NCBI RefSeq assembly: GCF_013466785.1
Contig: NZ_CP059163.1
Location: 744,001 to 808,000, forward strand
Length of the DNA: 64,000 nucleotides
Reading direction: 5' to 3'
Source of the DNA: Nocardioides marinisabuli
GTDB lineage: Bacteria > Actinomycetota > Actinomycetes > Propionibacteriales > Nocardioidaceae
The position numbers and the translations under genes were made by a program. Below the pieces are notes generated by a model, which saw only the letters and a list, made by a program, of their open reading frames with translations, was not told the DNA's origin and did not search any database. Shown here piece after piece: positions 8,859 to 18,023 of this stretch. Each line of letters opens with the position of its first letter. Positions within the stretch are counted from its first letter, which is position 1.

Positions 8859-9335
8859 TCACCCCAGGCGGTGGAAGCGGCGGGCCTGCGCCACGACGGC
8901 CTCGAAGATCGAGCGCTCCAGCGCCGCGCCCTCGCGCCGTACGTCGGCGGGGTCGAGGCGCAGCAGCCGGTCCAGGCGCACCTCGCTGGGTCGCCGCTCG
9001 CGGTCCCAGGCCCCCGAGCCGACGTCCATCCAGTGCCGGCCCCAGCGCGCCTCGTCGGCGGCATCGCGGTCGTGGTCCTGGCTGGTGAGCATCAGCCCGT
9101 AGACGTGGGCGCGGTCGGCGGCGACCAGCAGCACGGGGCGGTCCTTGCCCTGCGAGGCGTCCTCCTCGTAGGGCACCCAGGCCCACACGACCTCGCCGGG
9201 GTCGGGGCGCCCGTCGCGGTTCGGCGCGTAGGTGACGCGCGGGGCGCGGCGCAGCCGCGGGACGGGACCCTTGGCCCGCGGACCGCCGGTCGAGGCACCA
9301 CGGGTGCGGGAGAAGGCCTTGGGCAGGAAGCTCAT
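8859..9335 (-). CDS. PemK/MazF-family toxin-like protein, solo
   Basis: 158 aa. After a basic N-terminus (FLPKAFSRTRG...) comes a MazF/PemK-like beta-barrel core: GEVVWAWVPYEEDASQGKDRPVLLVAADRAHVYGLMLTS, in which the K-x-RPVLLV stretch is the family hallmark. The C-terminal extension is RL- and ER-rich and ends in a helix (ERSIFEAVVAQARRFHRLG). Classical MazF is about 110 aa; this long form occurs widely in actinobacteria. No antitoxin-like small gene lies next to it, so a growth-arrest toxin role is doubtful. A TACCAT -10-like box (minus strand, 9351-9346) lies 10 nt before the ATG. Confidence 0.75.
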   Translation of the reverse strand: MSFLPKAFSRTRGASTGGPRAKGPVPRLRRAPRVTYAPNRDGRPDPGEVVWAWVPYEEDASQGKDRPVLLVAADRAHVYGLMLTSQDHDRDAADEARWGRHWMDVGSGAWDRERRPSEVRLDRLLRLDPADVRREGAALERSIFEAVVAQARRFHRLG

Positions 9336-9500
9336 GAGGCCTGTGATGGTACGCCGGACCGGGAGCGCCTCACGGCGCGTGGCCGCTCGTAGCGGCTTAT
9401 TGTGGGACCCGGGGCTGCCGCGGCCCGGCGCACCGTGGTCAAGCATAAGGGCTGTGGCGCGTGGCTCAAGTCGACCGCGGGCAGCGCCCTCCGGCAGGGC

Positions 9501-10118
9501 TCAGGCCAGGCGCCCGGCGAGCTCGGCGTGACCGGCGGCCTCGAGCTGCTCGGCGACCGCGAGCATGCGGCGTACGTCGTCGTGGGCGGTCTCGGCGCGC
9601 GCCGCGCGGCCGGCGCTGACGACCCGCGCGAAGGCCGCGCCGCGGAACAGGACGTCGGCGAAGTCACCCTCGGCGATGCCGCGCAGCACCTCGTCGACCA
9701 TCGCCTTGAGCTCGTCGGGGCCCGGCGGTTCGGCCACCCCGGCCAGCACCCGGGCGACCGGGGCGCGCGTGCGCCCGTCCTCGAACTCGCCTGCGGCGCG
9801 CACCGGCTCGGCGTGCACCCACGAGCGCAGCAGGTAGAGCCGCCACAGGCAGCCGGCCAGCGAGTCGGCGGGCGAGCCGGCCCAGACCTCGGCGACCGCC
9901 TCGATGCCCTCGGTGTCGGCGAGGTGCAGCAGCCGCTCGGCCACCGCCTCGTCGCCGCTCTCGCGGGCCCCGCGCACCAGCAGCTGTGCGGCGCGGTCGG
10001 CGGCCTCGGTGACCAGGGCGGGGTCAACCCCGCCCTCGACCTCGTCGAAGAACTTCGCGGTGGCCGGGACCGGTCGGTGGTGCGGTCGGCCGCGCGGGGA
10101 GGGCGTGGAGCTGCTCAC
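9501..10118 (-). CDS. Conserved actinobacterial protein, unknown function
   Basis: 205 aa from GTG 10118; GTG 10127 is an alternative. The product is soluble, mostly alpha-helical and rich in Ala, Glu and Arg (FFDEVEGGVDPALVTEAADRAAQLLVRGARESGDEAVAERLLHLAD). No catalytic motif, signal peptide or membrane helix is visible. The helical repeats recall TPR-like or clp-N-like scaffolds, but I do not recognise the family. It lies 24 bp downstream of hrpA on the same strand and may be co-transcribed with it. Confidence 0.65.
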   Translation of the reverse strand: MSSSTPSPRGRPHHRPVPATAKFFDEVEGGVDPALVTEAADRAAQLLVRGARESGDEAVAERLLHLADTEGIEAVAEVWAGSPADSLAGCLWRLYLLRSWVHAEPVRAAGEFEDGRTRAPVARVLAGVAEPPGPDELKAMVDEVLRGIAEGDFADVLFRGAAFARVVSAGRAARAETAHDDVRRMLAVAEQLEAAGHAELAGRLA

Positions 10119-10142
10119 CGGCCCCACGCTACGCCCGGCGCC

Positions 10143-13100
10143 TCAGCCGAGGACCTTGCGGATCCGCTGGTCGGAGACGGGCCCGTCGGTGCCGAGCTGC
10201 TGGGCCCACAGCGAGACGCGGTACTCCTCCAGCATCCAGCGCACGGTGCGCAGCGCCTCCCCGGGCGGGCGCCCCTCGGGCAGGGCCGCCAGGCGGTGCA
10301 GGTAGGACTCCTGCAGCTCGGCGACGGCATCCATCAGGCGACGGTCCTGCCCGACCGCGAGGTGCCCGCCGTCGAGCTTCTCGCGGCGGACCAGCAGGGC
10401 GGCCAGGTAGGTCGGGTAGCGCCGCAGCCGCGACGGCCCGGCCTGGGCGACGAAGCCGCGGTGCACCAGCCGCTCGAGCTGGGCCCGCATGTCGGTCAGC
10501 GCGGGCAGCACCGTCATCTCGGCGCGGCCCGACAGCGCCTTCTCGGCGCGACGCCACGCCTCCAGCACCCGCACCACGTCGGCCAGCACACCCCGCAGCC
10601 GCGCCTCGAGGTCGGCGCCCACCACCCCCAGCAGCGCGTCGTACGCCGCCCGGGTGCGCACCGCGGGCCGCGCGTCGACCGCCTCCTGCACGACCGCGGC
10701 GCGGCAGTCCTCGAGCAGCTCGGCCACCGAGGGGTAGGGCGAGCCGGCGAGGCCGAGCTTCTGGGCGTTGTCGAGGCCGTCGAGGACGCGCTTGACCGAG
10801 GCGTCGCCGCCCCGGTCGAGGTCGAGGAGCAGCAGCCGGCGCACGCCGAGGCGGTGCCGGGCGTCGCGCTCGTCCTCGGAGCCGGCGACCTGCAGCCCGA
10901 CGGTGGCGCCCTCGTCGACCAGGCCGGGGTAGGCGGTCACCTCGTGGCCGGCGCGCTTCTGGGTGAAGGAGGCCTCCAGGTCGCCGAAGACCCACGTGGT
11001 CTCGCCGGTGCGCGCCAGGCCCGAGTCGGAGGCGACGTCGGCCAGCGCCTGGGTGAACTGCCCGCGCAGCGGCGCCTTGAGGGCCTCGAGGTCCTTGCCG
11101 CGGGCCTGCTCGCGCCCGCGGTCGTCGACGACGCGGTAGGTGGGGCGCAGGTGCTCGGGCACCTTGGTCCAGTCCCAGGCCTCGCGGGGCACCACGACCC
11201 CGCCGGTGGCGCGGCACCAGCGCTCGAGGGCGTCGAGCAGCGGCTCCTCCCCCGGCGGCGTGGACCGCAGGAACTCGCGGGCCTTGTCGGGGGCGGGCAC
11301 GAAGCTGACCCGCAGGTTCCTGGGCAGGCTGCGGATCAGGCTGGTCACCAGCTCCTCCCGCAGGCCCGGCACGTTCCAGGAGAAGTCGTCGGCGGCGACC
11401 CGGTTGAGGGTCGCGACCGGCACGTCGATGGTCAGCCCGTCGTCGGCGGCGCCCGGCTCGAAGTGGTAGGCGATCGAGAAGGTCAGCCCCTCGCCCTCCC
11501 ACAGCTCGGGGTAGTCGTCCTCGCGCACCTCCTCGGCGGTGTCGTGGGTCAGCATCGAGGGGTCGAAGTCCAGGAGCCGGCCGTTGCGCTGGCGCTCCTT
11601 CTTCCACCACTGGTCGAAGTGCGCGCCGCTGACCACGTCGGGGCCCACCCGCGCGTCGTAGAAGTCGAAGAGGGTCTCCTCGTCGACGACGATGTCGCGG
11701 CGCCGGGCCCGGTGCTCGAGCTCGGCGGCCTCCTCGAGCCGCTGGCGGTTGCGCTCGAGGAACTTCTGCTGGGTGCGCCACTCGCCCTGCACCAGGGCGT
11801 GGCGGATGAACAGCTCACGCGCGACCTCGCGGTCGACCTTGCCGTAGGAGACGAGCCGGTCCGCGACCAGCGGGACGCCGTACAGGGTGGCGCGCTCGTA
11901 GGCCATCACGGCGGCGCGCTTGGTGCTCCAGTGCGGCTCCGAGAAGGTGCGCTTGACCAGGTCACCGCCCAGGCGCTCGGCCCAGGCGGGGTCGATGGCC
12001 GCGACCTGGCGCGCCCACAGCCGGCTGGTCTCGACGAGCTCGCCGGCCATCACGTAGGCCGGGTTCTTCCTCGACAACCCGCTGCCGGGGAAGATCGCGA
12101 AGCGGGCGCCGCGGGCGCCCTGGTACTCGCGCATCGGGCGCCGCCCCTTGGGCTTGGCCCCCGGCGCCGGCTTGTCGCGCTCCTCGAGCACGCCGATCTG
12201 CGACAGCAGCCCCGAGAGCAGCGACTGGTGGATGCCGTCGGCGTCGTACGCCGCCCCGCCGGCCGAGCCGGTGCGTCCCAGGTCGAGGCCCATCTCCTTG
12301 CAGACCTGGCGCAGCTGGGACTCGAAGTCCTGCCACTCGCGCACCCTCAGGTAGTTGAGGAACTCCCGCTTGCACATGCGGCGGAAGGCGCTCGAGCTGA
12401 GCTCCTTCTGCTGCTCCTTGACGTAGCGCCACAGGTTCAACCAGGTGAGGAAGTCGGACTCCTCGGCGTTGAAGCGGGCGTGCTGCTGGTCGGCCTGGGC
12501 GCGCTGCTCGGCGGGCCGCTCGCGCGGGTCCTGCAGGCTCAGCGCCGCGGTGATGACCAGCACCTCGCGCAGGCAGCCGAGGCCCTCGGCCTCGAGCACC
12601 ATCCGGCCCAGGCGCGGGTCGAGGGGCATCCGGGCCAGCCGCTGGCCCAGACGGGTCAGCCGGGGGCCCCTGTCACCGCCGACCTGCAGGGCGCCGAGCT
12701 CCTCGAGCAGCTGCACGCCCGAGGCGACGTTGCGGCGGTCGGGCGGCTCGACGAAGGGGAAGCCGGCGACGTCGCCGAGGCCCAGGCTGGTCATCTGCAG
12801 GATGACGCTGGCCAGGTTGGTGCGCAGGATCTCGGGGTCGGTGAACTCGGGGCGGGCCTCGAAGTCCTCCTCGGAGTAGAGCCGGACCGCGATGCCGGCC
12901 GCGACCCGGCCGCAGCGCCCGGAGCGCTGGTTGGCCGAGGCCCGGCTGATCGGCTCGACCGGCAGCCGCTGCACCTTGGTGCGTGCGGAGTAGCGCGAGA
13001 TGCGCGCGACGCCGGTGTCGACGACGTACCGGATGCCGGGCACGGTCAGGGAGGTCTCGGCGACGTTGGTGGCCAGCACGATGCGGCGACCGGTGTGGGA

Positions 13101-14045
13101 GGAGAAGACGCGGTGCTGCTCGGCGGCCGAGAGCCGCGAGTAGAGCGGCACCACCTCGGTGCCGCCTCCGCGGGTGGAGGTGGTCAGCTCGGCCAGGGCG
13201 TCGGCGGTGTCGCGGATCTCGCGCTCGCCGGGCAGGAAGACCAGCACGTCACCGGGGCCCTCGGCGCTGAGCTCGCGCACCGCGTCGACGATCGCCTCGG
13301 TCTGGTCGCGCTGGACCGGCTCGCCGTCCTCGTCGTCCTCGCCGAGGTCCAGGAGCGGGCGGTAGCGGACCTCGACGGGGTAGGTGCGACCGGAGACCTC
13401 CACGACCGGGGCGGGGTTGCCGTCGCGGTCGGCGAAGTGGGTGGCGAAGCGCTCGACGTCGATGGTCGCGGAGGTGATGACCAGCTTGAGGTCGGGGCGG
13501 CGCGGCAGCAGCCGCTTGAGGTAGCCGAGCAGGAAGTCGATGTTGAGCGAGCGCTCGTGGGCCTCGTCGATGATGATCGTGTCGTACTTCCACAGCATCC
13601 GGTCGCGCTGCAGCTCGGCGAGCAGGATGCCGTCGGTCATCAGCTTGACCCGCGTGGCGCGCGAGGTGCGGTCGTTGAAGCGCACCTGGTAGCCGACCAC
13701 CGACTCCTCGCCCAGCGGCTGGCCGAGCTCGTCGCCGATCCGCTCGGCCACCGAGCGCGCCGCGATCCGGCGGGGCTGGGTGTGCCCGATCAGCCCGCCG
13801 CGACGACGGGTCCTCCCGTCGCGCGCGGTGTGCTCGGTGGAGCGCCCGCGGCCCAGCTCGAGACAGATCTTCGGCAGCTGGGTGGTCTTGCCCGACCCGG
13901 TCTCGCCCGCGACCACGACGACCTGGTGGTCGCGGATCGCCTCGGCGATGTCCTCGCGGCGCTGGGTGACCGGCAGCTCGGGCGGGTAGGAGATCTCGAG
14001 CGGGCTGCTGGTCGGCTCGGGTGCCGTCGTACCTGCCGCGTCCAT
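10143..14045 (-). CDS. hrpA: ATP-dependent RNA helicase HrpA
   Basis: 1300 aa, the full length of bacterial HrpA. In order: Walker A GETGSGKTT (residues 47-55), DEAH box IIIDEAHERSLN (near 160), motif III SATID, helicase C domain with SLTVPGIRYVVDTGV and QRSGRCGRVAAG (motif VI), the HA2/ratchet region, the OB-like region, and the long DUF3418 C-terminal domain. DEAH helicases of this type unwind RNA using ATP; E. coli HrpA acts on mRNA processing and rescue of stalled ribosomes. A short insertion rich in Arg (TARDGRTRRRGG) follows Walker A near residue 75. A strong hairpin lies upstream at 14080-14113. Confidence 0.97.
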   Translation of the reverse strand: MDAAGTTAPEPTSSPLEISYPPELPVTQRREDIAEAIRDHQVVVVAGETGSGKTTQLPKICLELGRGRSTEHTARDGRTRRRGGLIGHTQPRRIAARSVAERIGDELGQPLGEESVVGYQVRFNDRTSRATRVKLMTDGILLAELQRDRMLWKYDTIIIDEAHERSLNIDFLLGYLKRLLPRRPDLKLVITSATIDVERFATHFADRDGNPAPVVEVSGRTYPVEVRYRPLLDLGEDDEDGEPVQRDQTEAIVDAVRELSAEGPGDVLVFLPGEREIRDTADALAELTTSTRGGGTEVVPLYSRLSAAEQHRVFSSHTGRRIVLATNVAETSLTVPGIRYVVDTGVARISRYSARTKVQRLPVEPISRASANQRSGRCGRVAAGIAVRLYSEEDFEARPEFTDPEILRTNLASVILQMTSLGLGDVAGFPFVEPPDRRNVASGVQLLEELGALQVGGDRGPRLTRLGQRLARMPLDPRLGRMVLEAEGLGCLREVLVITAALSLQDPRERPAEQRAQADQQHARFNAEESDFLTWLNLWRYVKEQQKELSSSAFRRMCKREFLNYLRVREWQDFESQLRQVCKEMGLDLGRTGSAGGAAYDADGIHQSLLSGLLSQIGVLEERDKPAPGAKPKGRRPMREYQGARGARFAIFPGSGLSRKNPAYVMAGELVETSRLWARQVAAIDPAWAERLGGDLVKRTFSEPHWSTKRAAVMAYERATLYGVPLVADRLVSYGKVDREVARELFIRHALVQGEWRTQQKFLERNRQRLEEAAELEHRARRRDIVVDEETLFDFYDARVGPDVVSGAHFDQWWKKERQRNGRLLDFDPSMLTHDTAEEVREDDYPELWEGEGLTFSIAYHFEPGAADDGLTIDVPVATLNRVAADDFSWNVPGLREELVTSLIRSLPRNLRVSFVPAPDKAREFLRSTPPGEEPLLDALERWCRATGGVVVPREAWDWTKVPEHLRPTYRVVDDRGREQARGKDLEALKAPLRGQFTQALADVASDSGLARTGETTWVFGDLEASFTQKRAGHEVTAYPGLVDEGATVGLQVAGSEDERDARHRLGVRRLLLLDLDRGGDASVKRVLDGLDNAQKLGLAGSPYPSVAELLEDCRAAVVQEAVDARPAVRTRAAYDALLGVVGADLEARLRGVLADVVRVLEAWRRAEKALSGRAEMTVLPALTDMRAQLERLVHRGFVAQAGPSRLRRYPTYLAALLVRREKLDGGHLAVGQDRRLMDAVAELQESYLHRLAALPEGRPPGEALRTVRWMLEEYRVSLWAQQLGTDGPVSDQRIRKVLG

Positions 14046-14079
14046 GACCAGCCGATCCTCTCAAACACCCCCACACCCC

Positions 14080-14113
14080 GCCGACTCGGCCGGTTCGGAC
14101 CGGCCGGGTCGGC
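14080..14113. terminator. Strong hairpin between hrpA and the Ig-like gene
   Basis: GCCGACTCGGCCGGT (14080-14094) pairs with ACCGGCCGGGTCGGC (14099-14113) around a TCGG loop, with one G-T pair in 15. It lies directly after the stop of the secreted-protein gene (minus strand) and before the hrpA start, so it most likely ends the former transcript. Confidence 0.6.
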
Positions 14114-14124
14114 GTGGGTCGGGC

Positions 14125-15660
14125 TCAGTCGGTGGGGACGTCCTTGAGGACGCTGCGGAAGCCGCGCAGCCGGTACTCGTCGACGTCGTAGCGGCTGCCC
14201 TCGCTCAGGCCCACCACCCAGATGACGTAGGGGCGCTCGGCCTTGCGGTCGTGCACCACCTCGTCGCCCACCTTGTCGAGGCGCCACTCGCGGTAGCGGC
14301 GGCCCAGCTGGGTGCGCTCGACCAGCCGCCCCTTGCGGTTCTCGAAGTGGACGACCAGGTAGGGCAGTGCGCCGTTGCGGTGGCGTTGCGAGCGACCACC
14401 GGTGACCCGCAGCTGCAGCTTCTTGTAGTGGCCGTCCGCGGTCGGCGGGAGGTAGACGCCGTTGGAAGTCACGACGTGCGCCTCCGCGGACCGGCTGCAG
14501 CGCAGCTCCGAGAAGTACCCGACCGACCCGGGGAGCCGACGCGAGGACGGGCTCTTCAGCCGCGAGCACCGCCCCACGTTCCGGTGGATCTCGGCATCCG
14601 CGGGCCGCATCCTCAGGTCGAACTTGTGCTGCCTCAGACGCTGGGCCACGACGGCGACCGTGGTCTCGACCGGAGCACTCCGGTTGCCCGCCTCGTCCTC
14701 CACCTCGGCGCGCACCACGTACTCACCCGTGGGCAGACTGGTGCCGTCACGCCGCGTGCCACGCCAGGTGGCGACCCGGAGGTCCGTACCTCGACGCTTC
14801 TCGAGATCACCGCTCGCGACCACCTCGCCGTCGACCGCCTCGACGACGTAGGAGCCCCCGACCGTGTCGGCGGGGACCGCAGCCTTGATGACGGTGGCGT
14901 CGAGGTACTTGTCACGCGGCGGGTAGATCGTGTCCCGCGAGAGCGTCAGGGAGCCGATGACCGGGACCGTCCGGTCGACGACCACCGTGCCGGTCAGGTC
15001 GTCCGCCAGGTCGCCGAAGACCGGCGTGCTGCTGGACAGCTCCGCGCGCAGCTCGTGCTCCGTCTCGTCGAGGCCGGCAGGGACCTGCACGGCGAAGCGC
15101 ACCCGTGTGCCGGTCAACCTGGAGCGGCTGGACCACGACGACTCGCCCGACGCGACCGGCGGACCCGCGGGGTCGGCGTCCCGGAGCTCCCAGGCGACGT
15201 GGCCGTAGCGGCCGGGCAGCTCCTGGTCGGCGACTCCGTCCACGAAGGCCTCACCCTCGTTCACCCGGACAGTGCCGCCCCACGAGACCTGCAGCGCGCG
15301 CAGCACGACCAGGCGCTCAGAACGCTCGACCTGGGTGCACGAGCGCTTCACGCACCCCTCCACGGTGACTCGCCCGGCGCCGTCCACGGGCAGCGCCACG
15401 GTGGTGGGGCCGTCGGCGGCCAACGTGGTCCGGTGTCCCTTCCACGACGCCCGAAGCGTGTCGTAGCTGGTGTCGGCGACCTCGACGACGTACTCGTCGA
15501 TGGTGGGGTTGATCCCCTTGATGTCGGGGAGGACGACGGTTGCTGACCTCTCCTCATCCTGGGTCGTGTCCTCGGCGGAGACGGGGGCCGTGACCCCCAG
15601 CAGCAGGGCGAGCAGGAGCAGGGCGGAGAGCACGGAGGCGTGCGCGCGCGGGAGGAGCAT
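14125..15660 (-). CDS. Secreted multi-domain Ig-like protein
   Basis: 511 aa. A clear Sec signal peptide (residues 1-29, LLLLALLLGVTAPVSA) is followed by beta-rich repeats of the FlgD/Ig-like kind. One is recognisable in DGTSLPTGEYVVRAEVEDEAGNRSAP (about residues 310-335), a stretch seen in cell-surface Ig-like modules. The C-terminal 160 residues are Arg/Lys-rich with Cys pairs and have no recognised family. The codon mix is visibly less G+C-extreme than in its neighbours in the 14.4-15.4 kb stretch, which hints at recent acquisition or relaxed selection. A surface or envelope role is inferred. ATG 15660 has GGAG just upstream. Confidence 0.65.
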   Translation of the reverse strand: MLLPRAHASVLSALLLLALLLGVTAPVSAEDTTQDEERSATVVLPDIKGINPTIDEYVVEVADTSYDTLRASWKGHRTTLAADGPTTVALPVDGAGRVTVEGCVKRSCTQVERSERLVVLRALQVSWGGTVRVNEGEAFVDGVADQELPGRYGHVAWELRDADPAGPPVASGESSWSSRSRLTGTRVRFAVQVPAGLDETEHELRAELSSSTPVFGDLADDLTGTVVVDRTVPVIGSLTLSRDTIYPPRDKYLDATVIKAAVPADTVGGSYVVEAVDGEVVASGDLEKRRGTDLRVATWRGTRRDGTSLPTGEYVVRAEVEDEAGNRSAPVETTVAVVAQRLRQHKFDLRMRPADAEIHRNVGRCSRLKSPSSRRLPGSVGYFSELRCSRSAEAHVVTSNGVYLPPTADGHYKKLQLRVTGGRSQRHRNGALPYLVVHFENRKGRLVERTQLGRRYREWRLDKVGDEVVHDRKAERPYVIWVVGLSEGSRYDVDEYRLRGFRSVLKDVPTD

Positions 15661-15786
15661 GGAGCGGTCCAGACGGTCGGGCGGAGCGGCACCAGACCGC
15701 GTGTCGGGCGGCAGGTTACGTGGCTCACGGGCCGCGACGACAACTCGCCCCGAGCGCGCGGCGGCGCGCTGCCGCCGTACGATCAC

Positions 15787-15815
15787 GCGCGATCTTGGAT
15801 TTCGGGGCGCGATCT
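15787..15815 (+). promoter_or_regulatory. Direct repeat upstream of rocD, candidate operator
   Basis: GCGCGATCT occurs at 15787-15795 and again at 15807-15815, exactly 20 bp apart (about two helical turns), in the 245-bp intergenic region before rocD. Regulators of arginine/ornithine catabolism often bind such phased repeats. Which protein would bind here is unknown. Confidence 0.3.
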
Positions 15816-15905
15816 GGTCCTCTGGGAGTCGTAGACCCGCACGATCTCCCACGACCTGCACGCCGACGCCGTGCCGGCCACCTTCGTCCCAGCAGGAGGA
15901 ACGCC

Positions 15906-17132
<1,227 letters not shown>

Positions 17133-17170
17133 GCGGGCGTTTCCCGGCCTACGGTCGGTCGTGCTCACGG

Positions 17171-17229
17171 GTCAGCGGTGATCCAGCAACCGTTCGTCGG
17201 CCGCATCTGGTTGCTGACGCACCGCTCAC
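17171..17229. repeat. Imperfect inverted repeat after rocD
   Basis: Arms 17171-17191 and 17209-17229 match at 17 of 21 positions around a 17-nt loop, with perfect sub-arms AGCGGTG/CACCGCT and CAGCAACC/GGTTGCTG. It lies 38 bp past the rocD stop and probably acts as its terminator. Confidence 0.5.
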
Positions 17230-17297
17230 CCGGCCGGACGTCCCCGAGCGGTGCGCTCGTGCCGACGATCGGGCGCCACGCTCGTCCGTGGATCAGG

Positions 17298-17348
17298 GAG
17301 GGTGTGGAGTCCTGGATCAACCTGGTTCATCCGAGACTCCACACTCTC
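17298..17348. terminator. Long hairpin between convergent rocD and tetR
   Basis: Arms of 25 nt (17298-17322 and 17324-17348), centred on a single base, match at about 21 positions. The outer part GTGTGGAGTC/GACTCCACAC is perfect. It lies 15 bp from the tetR stop codon and likely ends that transcript, and possibly read-through from rocD. Confidence 0.55.
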
Positions 17349-17362
17349 GACCGTACGTCCGG

Positions 17363-17974
17363 CTACTGCTCCTCGGGCAGCAGACCGGCCAGCGCCGGCA
17401 GCGAGCCCGCGACCAGCTCGAGCAGCTGGTCGCGGGTGATCCCGTCGGGGGTCACCTTCCAGCGCAGCACGACCTCCTCGACCATCGACGCCCAGCCGCG
17501 CAGGAGCAGCCGGGCCGCCGGGGTGTCGGGCACGAGGTTGCCGTGGGGGTCCTCGTCGAAGATCCGGTCGGTCAGCGCGCGCCGCGCGTCGTCGTAGATC
17601 GCGCGCATGGTCTCGTTGCCGCTCGCGGCGCCGCGCACCAGCGAGAGGTAGCCCTCGTAGTTGGCGTCGACGTAGTCGACGTACGCCGTCACCGAGACCA
17701 GCAGCCGGTGCACCGGGTCGCCCTCGACCGGCGGGGCGGTCTGGCTGATCAGGTCGTCGGCGGCGCGGCGCACGACGGCCTCGTGGAAGGCCTGCTTGTT
17801 GCCGAAGTAGTGGTAGAGCAGGCCGCGGGAGATGCCGGCCTCCTCGGCGAGCAGGTCGATGCTGAGCTCGTCGACCGAGCGGGTGGCCAGCAGGCGCACA
17901 CCGAGGTCGAGCAGCTGCGATCGGCGCTGCTCGGGGCTCAGCCGGGTGCGGGGTGCTGGTGTGCCGGTGCTCAC
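17363..17974 (-). CDS. TetR-family transcriptional regulator
   Basis: 203 aa from GTG 17974. The N-terminal HTH reads RSQLLDLGVRLLATRSVDELSIDLLAEEAGISRGLLYHYFGNKQAFHEAVVRR, the canonical TetR DNA-binding domain. The ligand domain contains no recognisable family marker. A longer reading from ATG 17998 is possible, but that codon lies inside the TATTGA-N7-TCAATA palindrome, so GTG 17974 is preferred. It is divergent from the monooxygenase operon 18024-20431 and very likely represses it. Confidence 0.9.
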   Translation of the reverse strand: MSTGTPAPRTRLSPEQRRSQLLDLGVRLLATRSVDELSIDLLAEEAGISRGLLYHYFGNKQAFHEAVVRRAADDLISQTAPPVEGDPVHRLLVSVTAYVDYVDANYEGYLSLVRGAASGNETMRAIYDDARRALTDRIFDEDPHGNLVPDTPAARLLLRGWASMVEEVVLRWKVTPDGITRDQLLELVAGSLPALAGLLPEEQ

Positions 17975-17985
17975 GGTCGACAGTC

Positions 17986-18023
17986 TATTGACACTCATTC
18001 AATAACGCCAATACCGTGCACAC
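17986..18023 (+). promoter_or_regulatory. Operator and leaderless promoter of monooxygenase operon
   Basis: The palindrome TATTGA-N7-TCAATA spans 17986-18004. It contains the -35 box TTGACA (17988-17993). A -10 box TACCGT (18012-18017) lies 18 nt further on and 6 nt before ATG 18024. This is a complete sigma70-type promoter with a TetR-size operator over the -35 and a transcript starting at the ATG. Confidence 0.65.

Noticed and set aside
9402..14147. A 1581-aa open frame on the plus strand opposite hrpA
   Set aside because: It is an antisense frame produced by the high G+C third positions of hrpA. Its product is Gly/Ala/His/Gln-rich with no fold, while hrpA on the other strand has every helicase motif.
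17150..17181. Leaderless mini-gene: TACGGT then GTG 17161
   Set aside because: The frame closes after six codons, and the region falls in an inverted repeat behind rocD. Probably chance.
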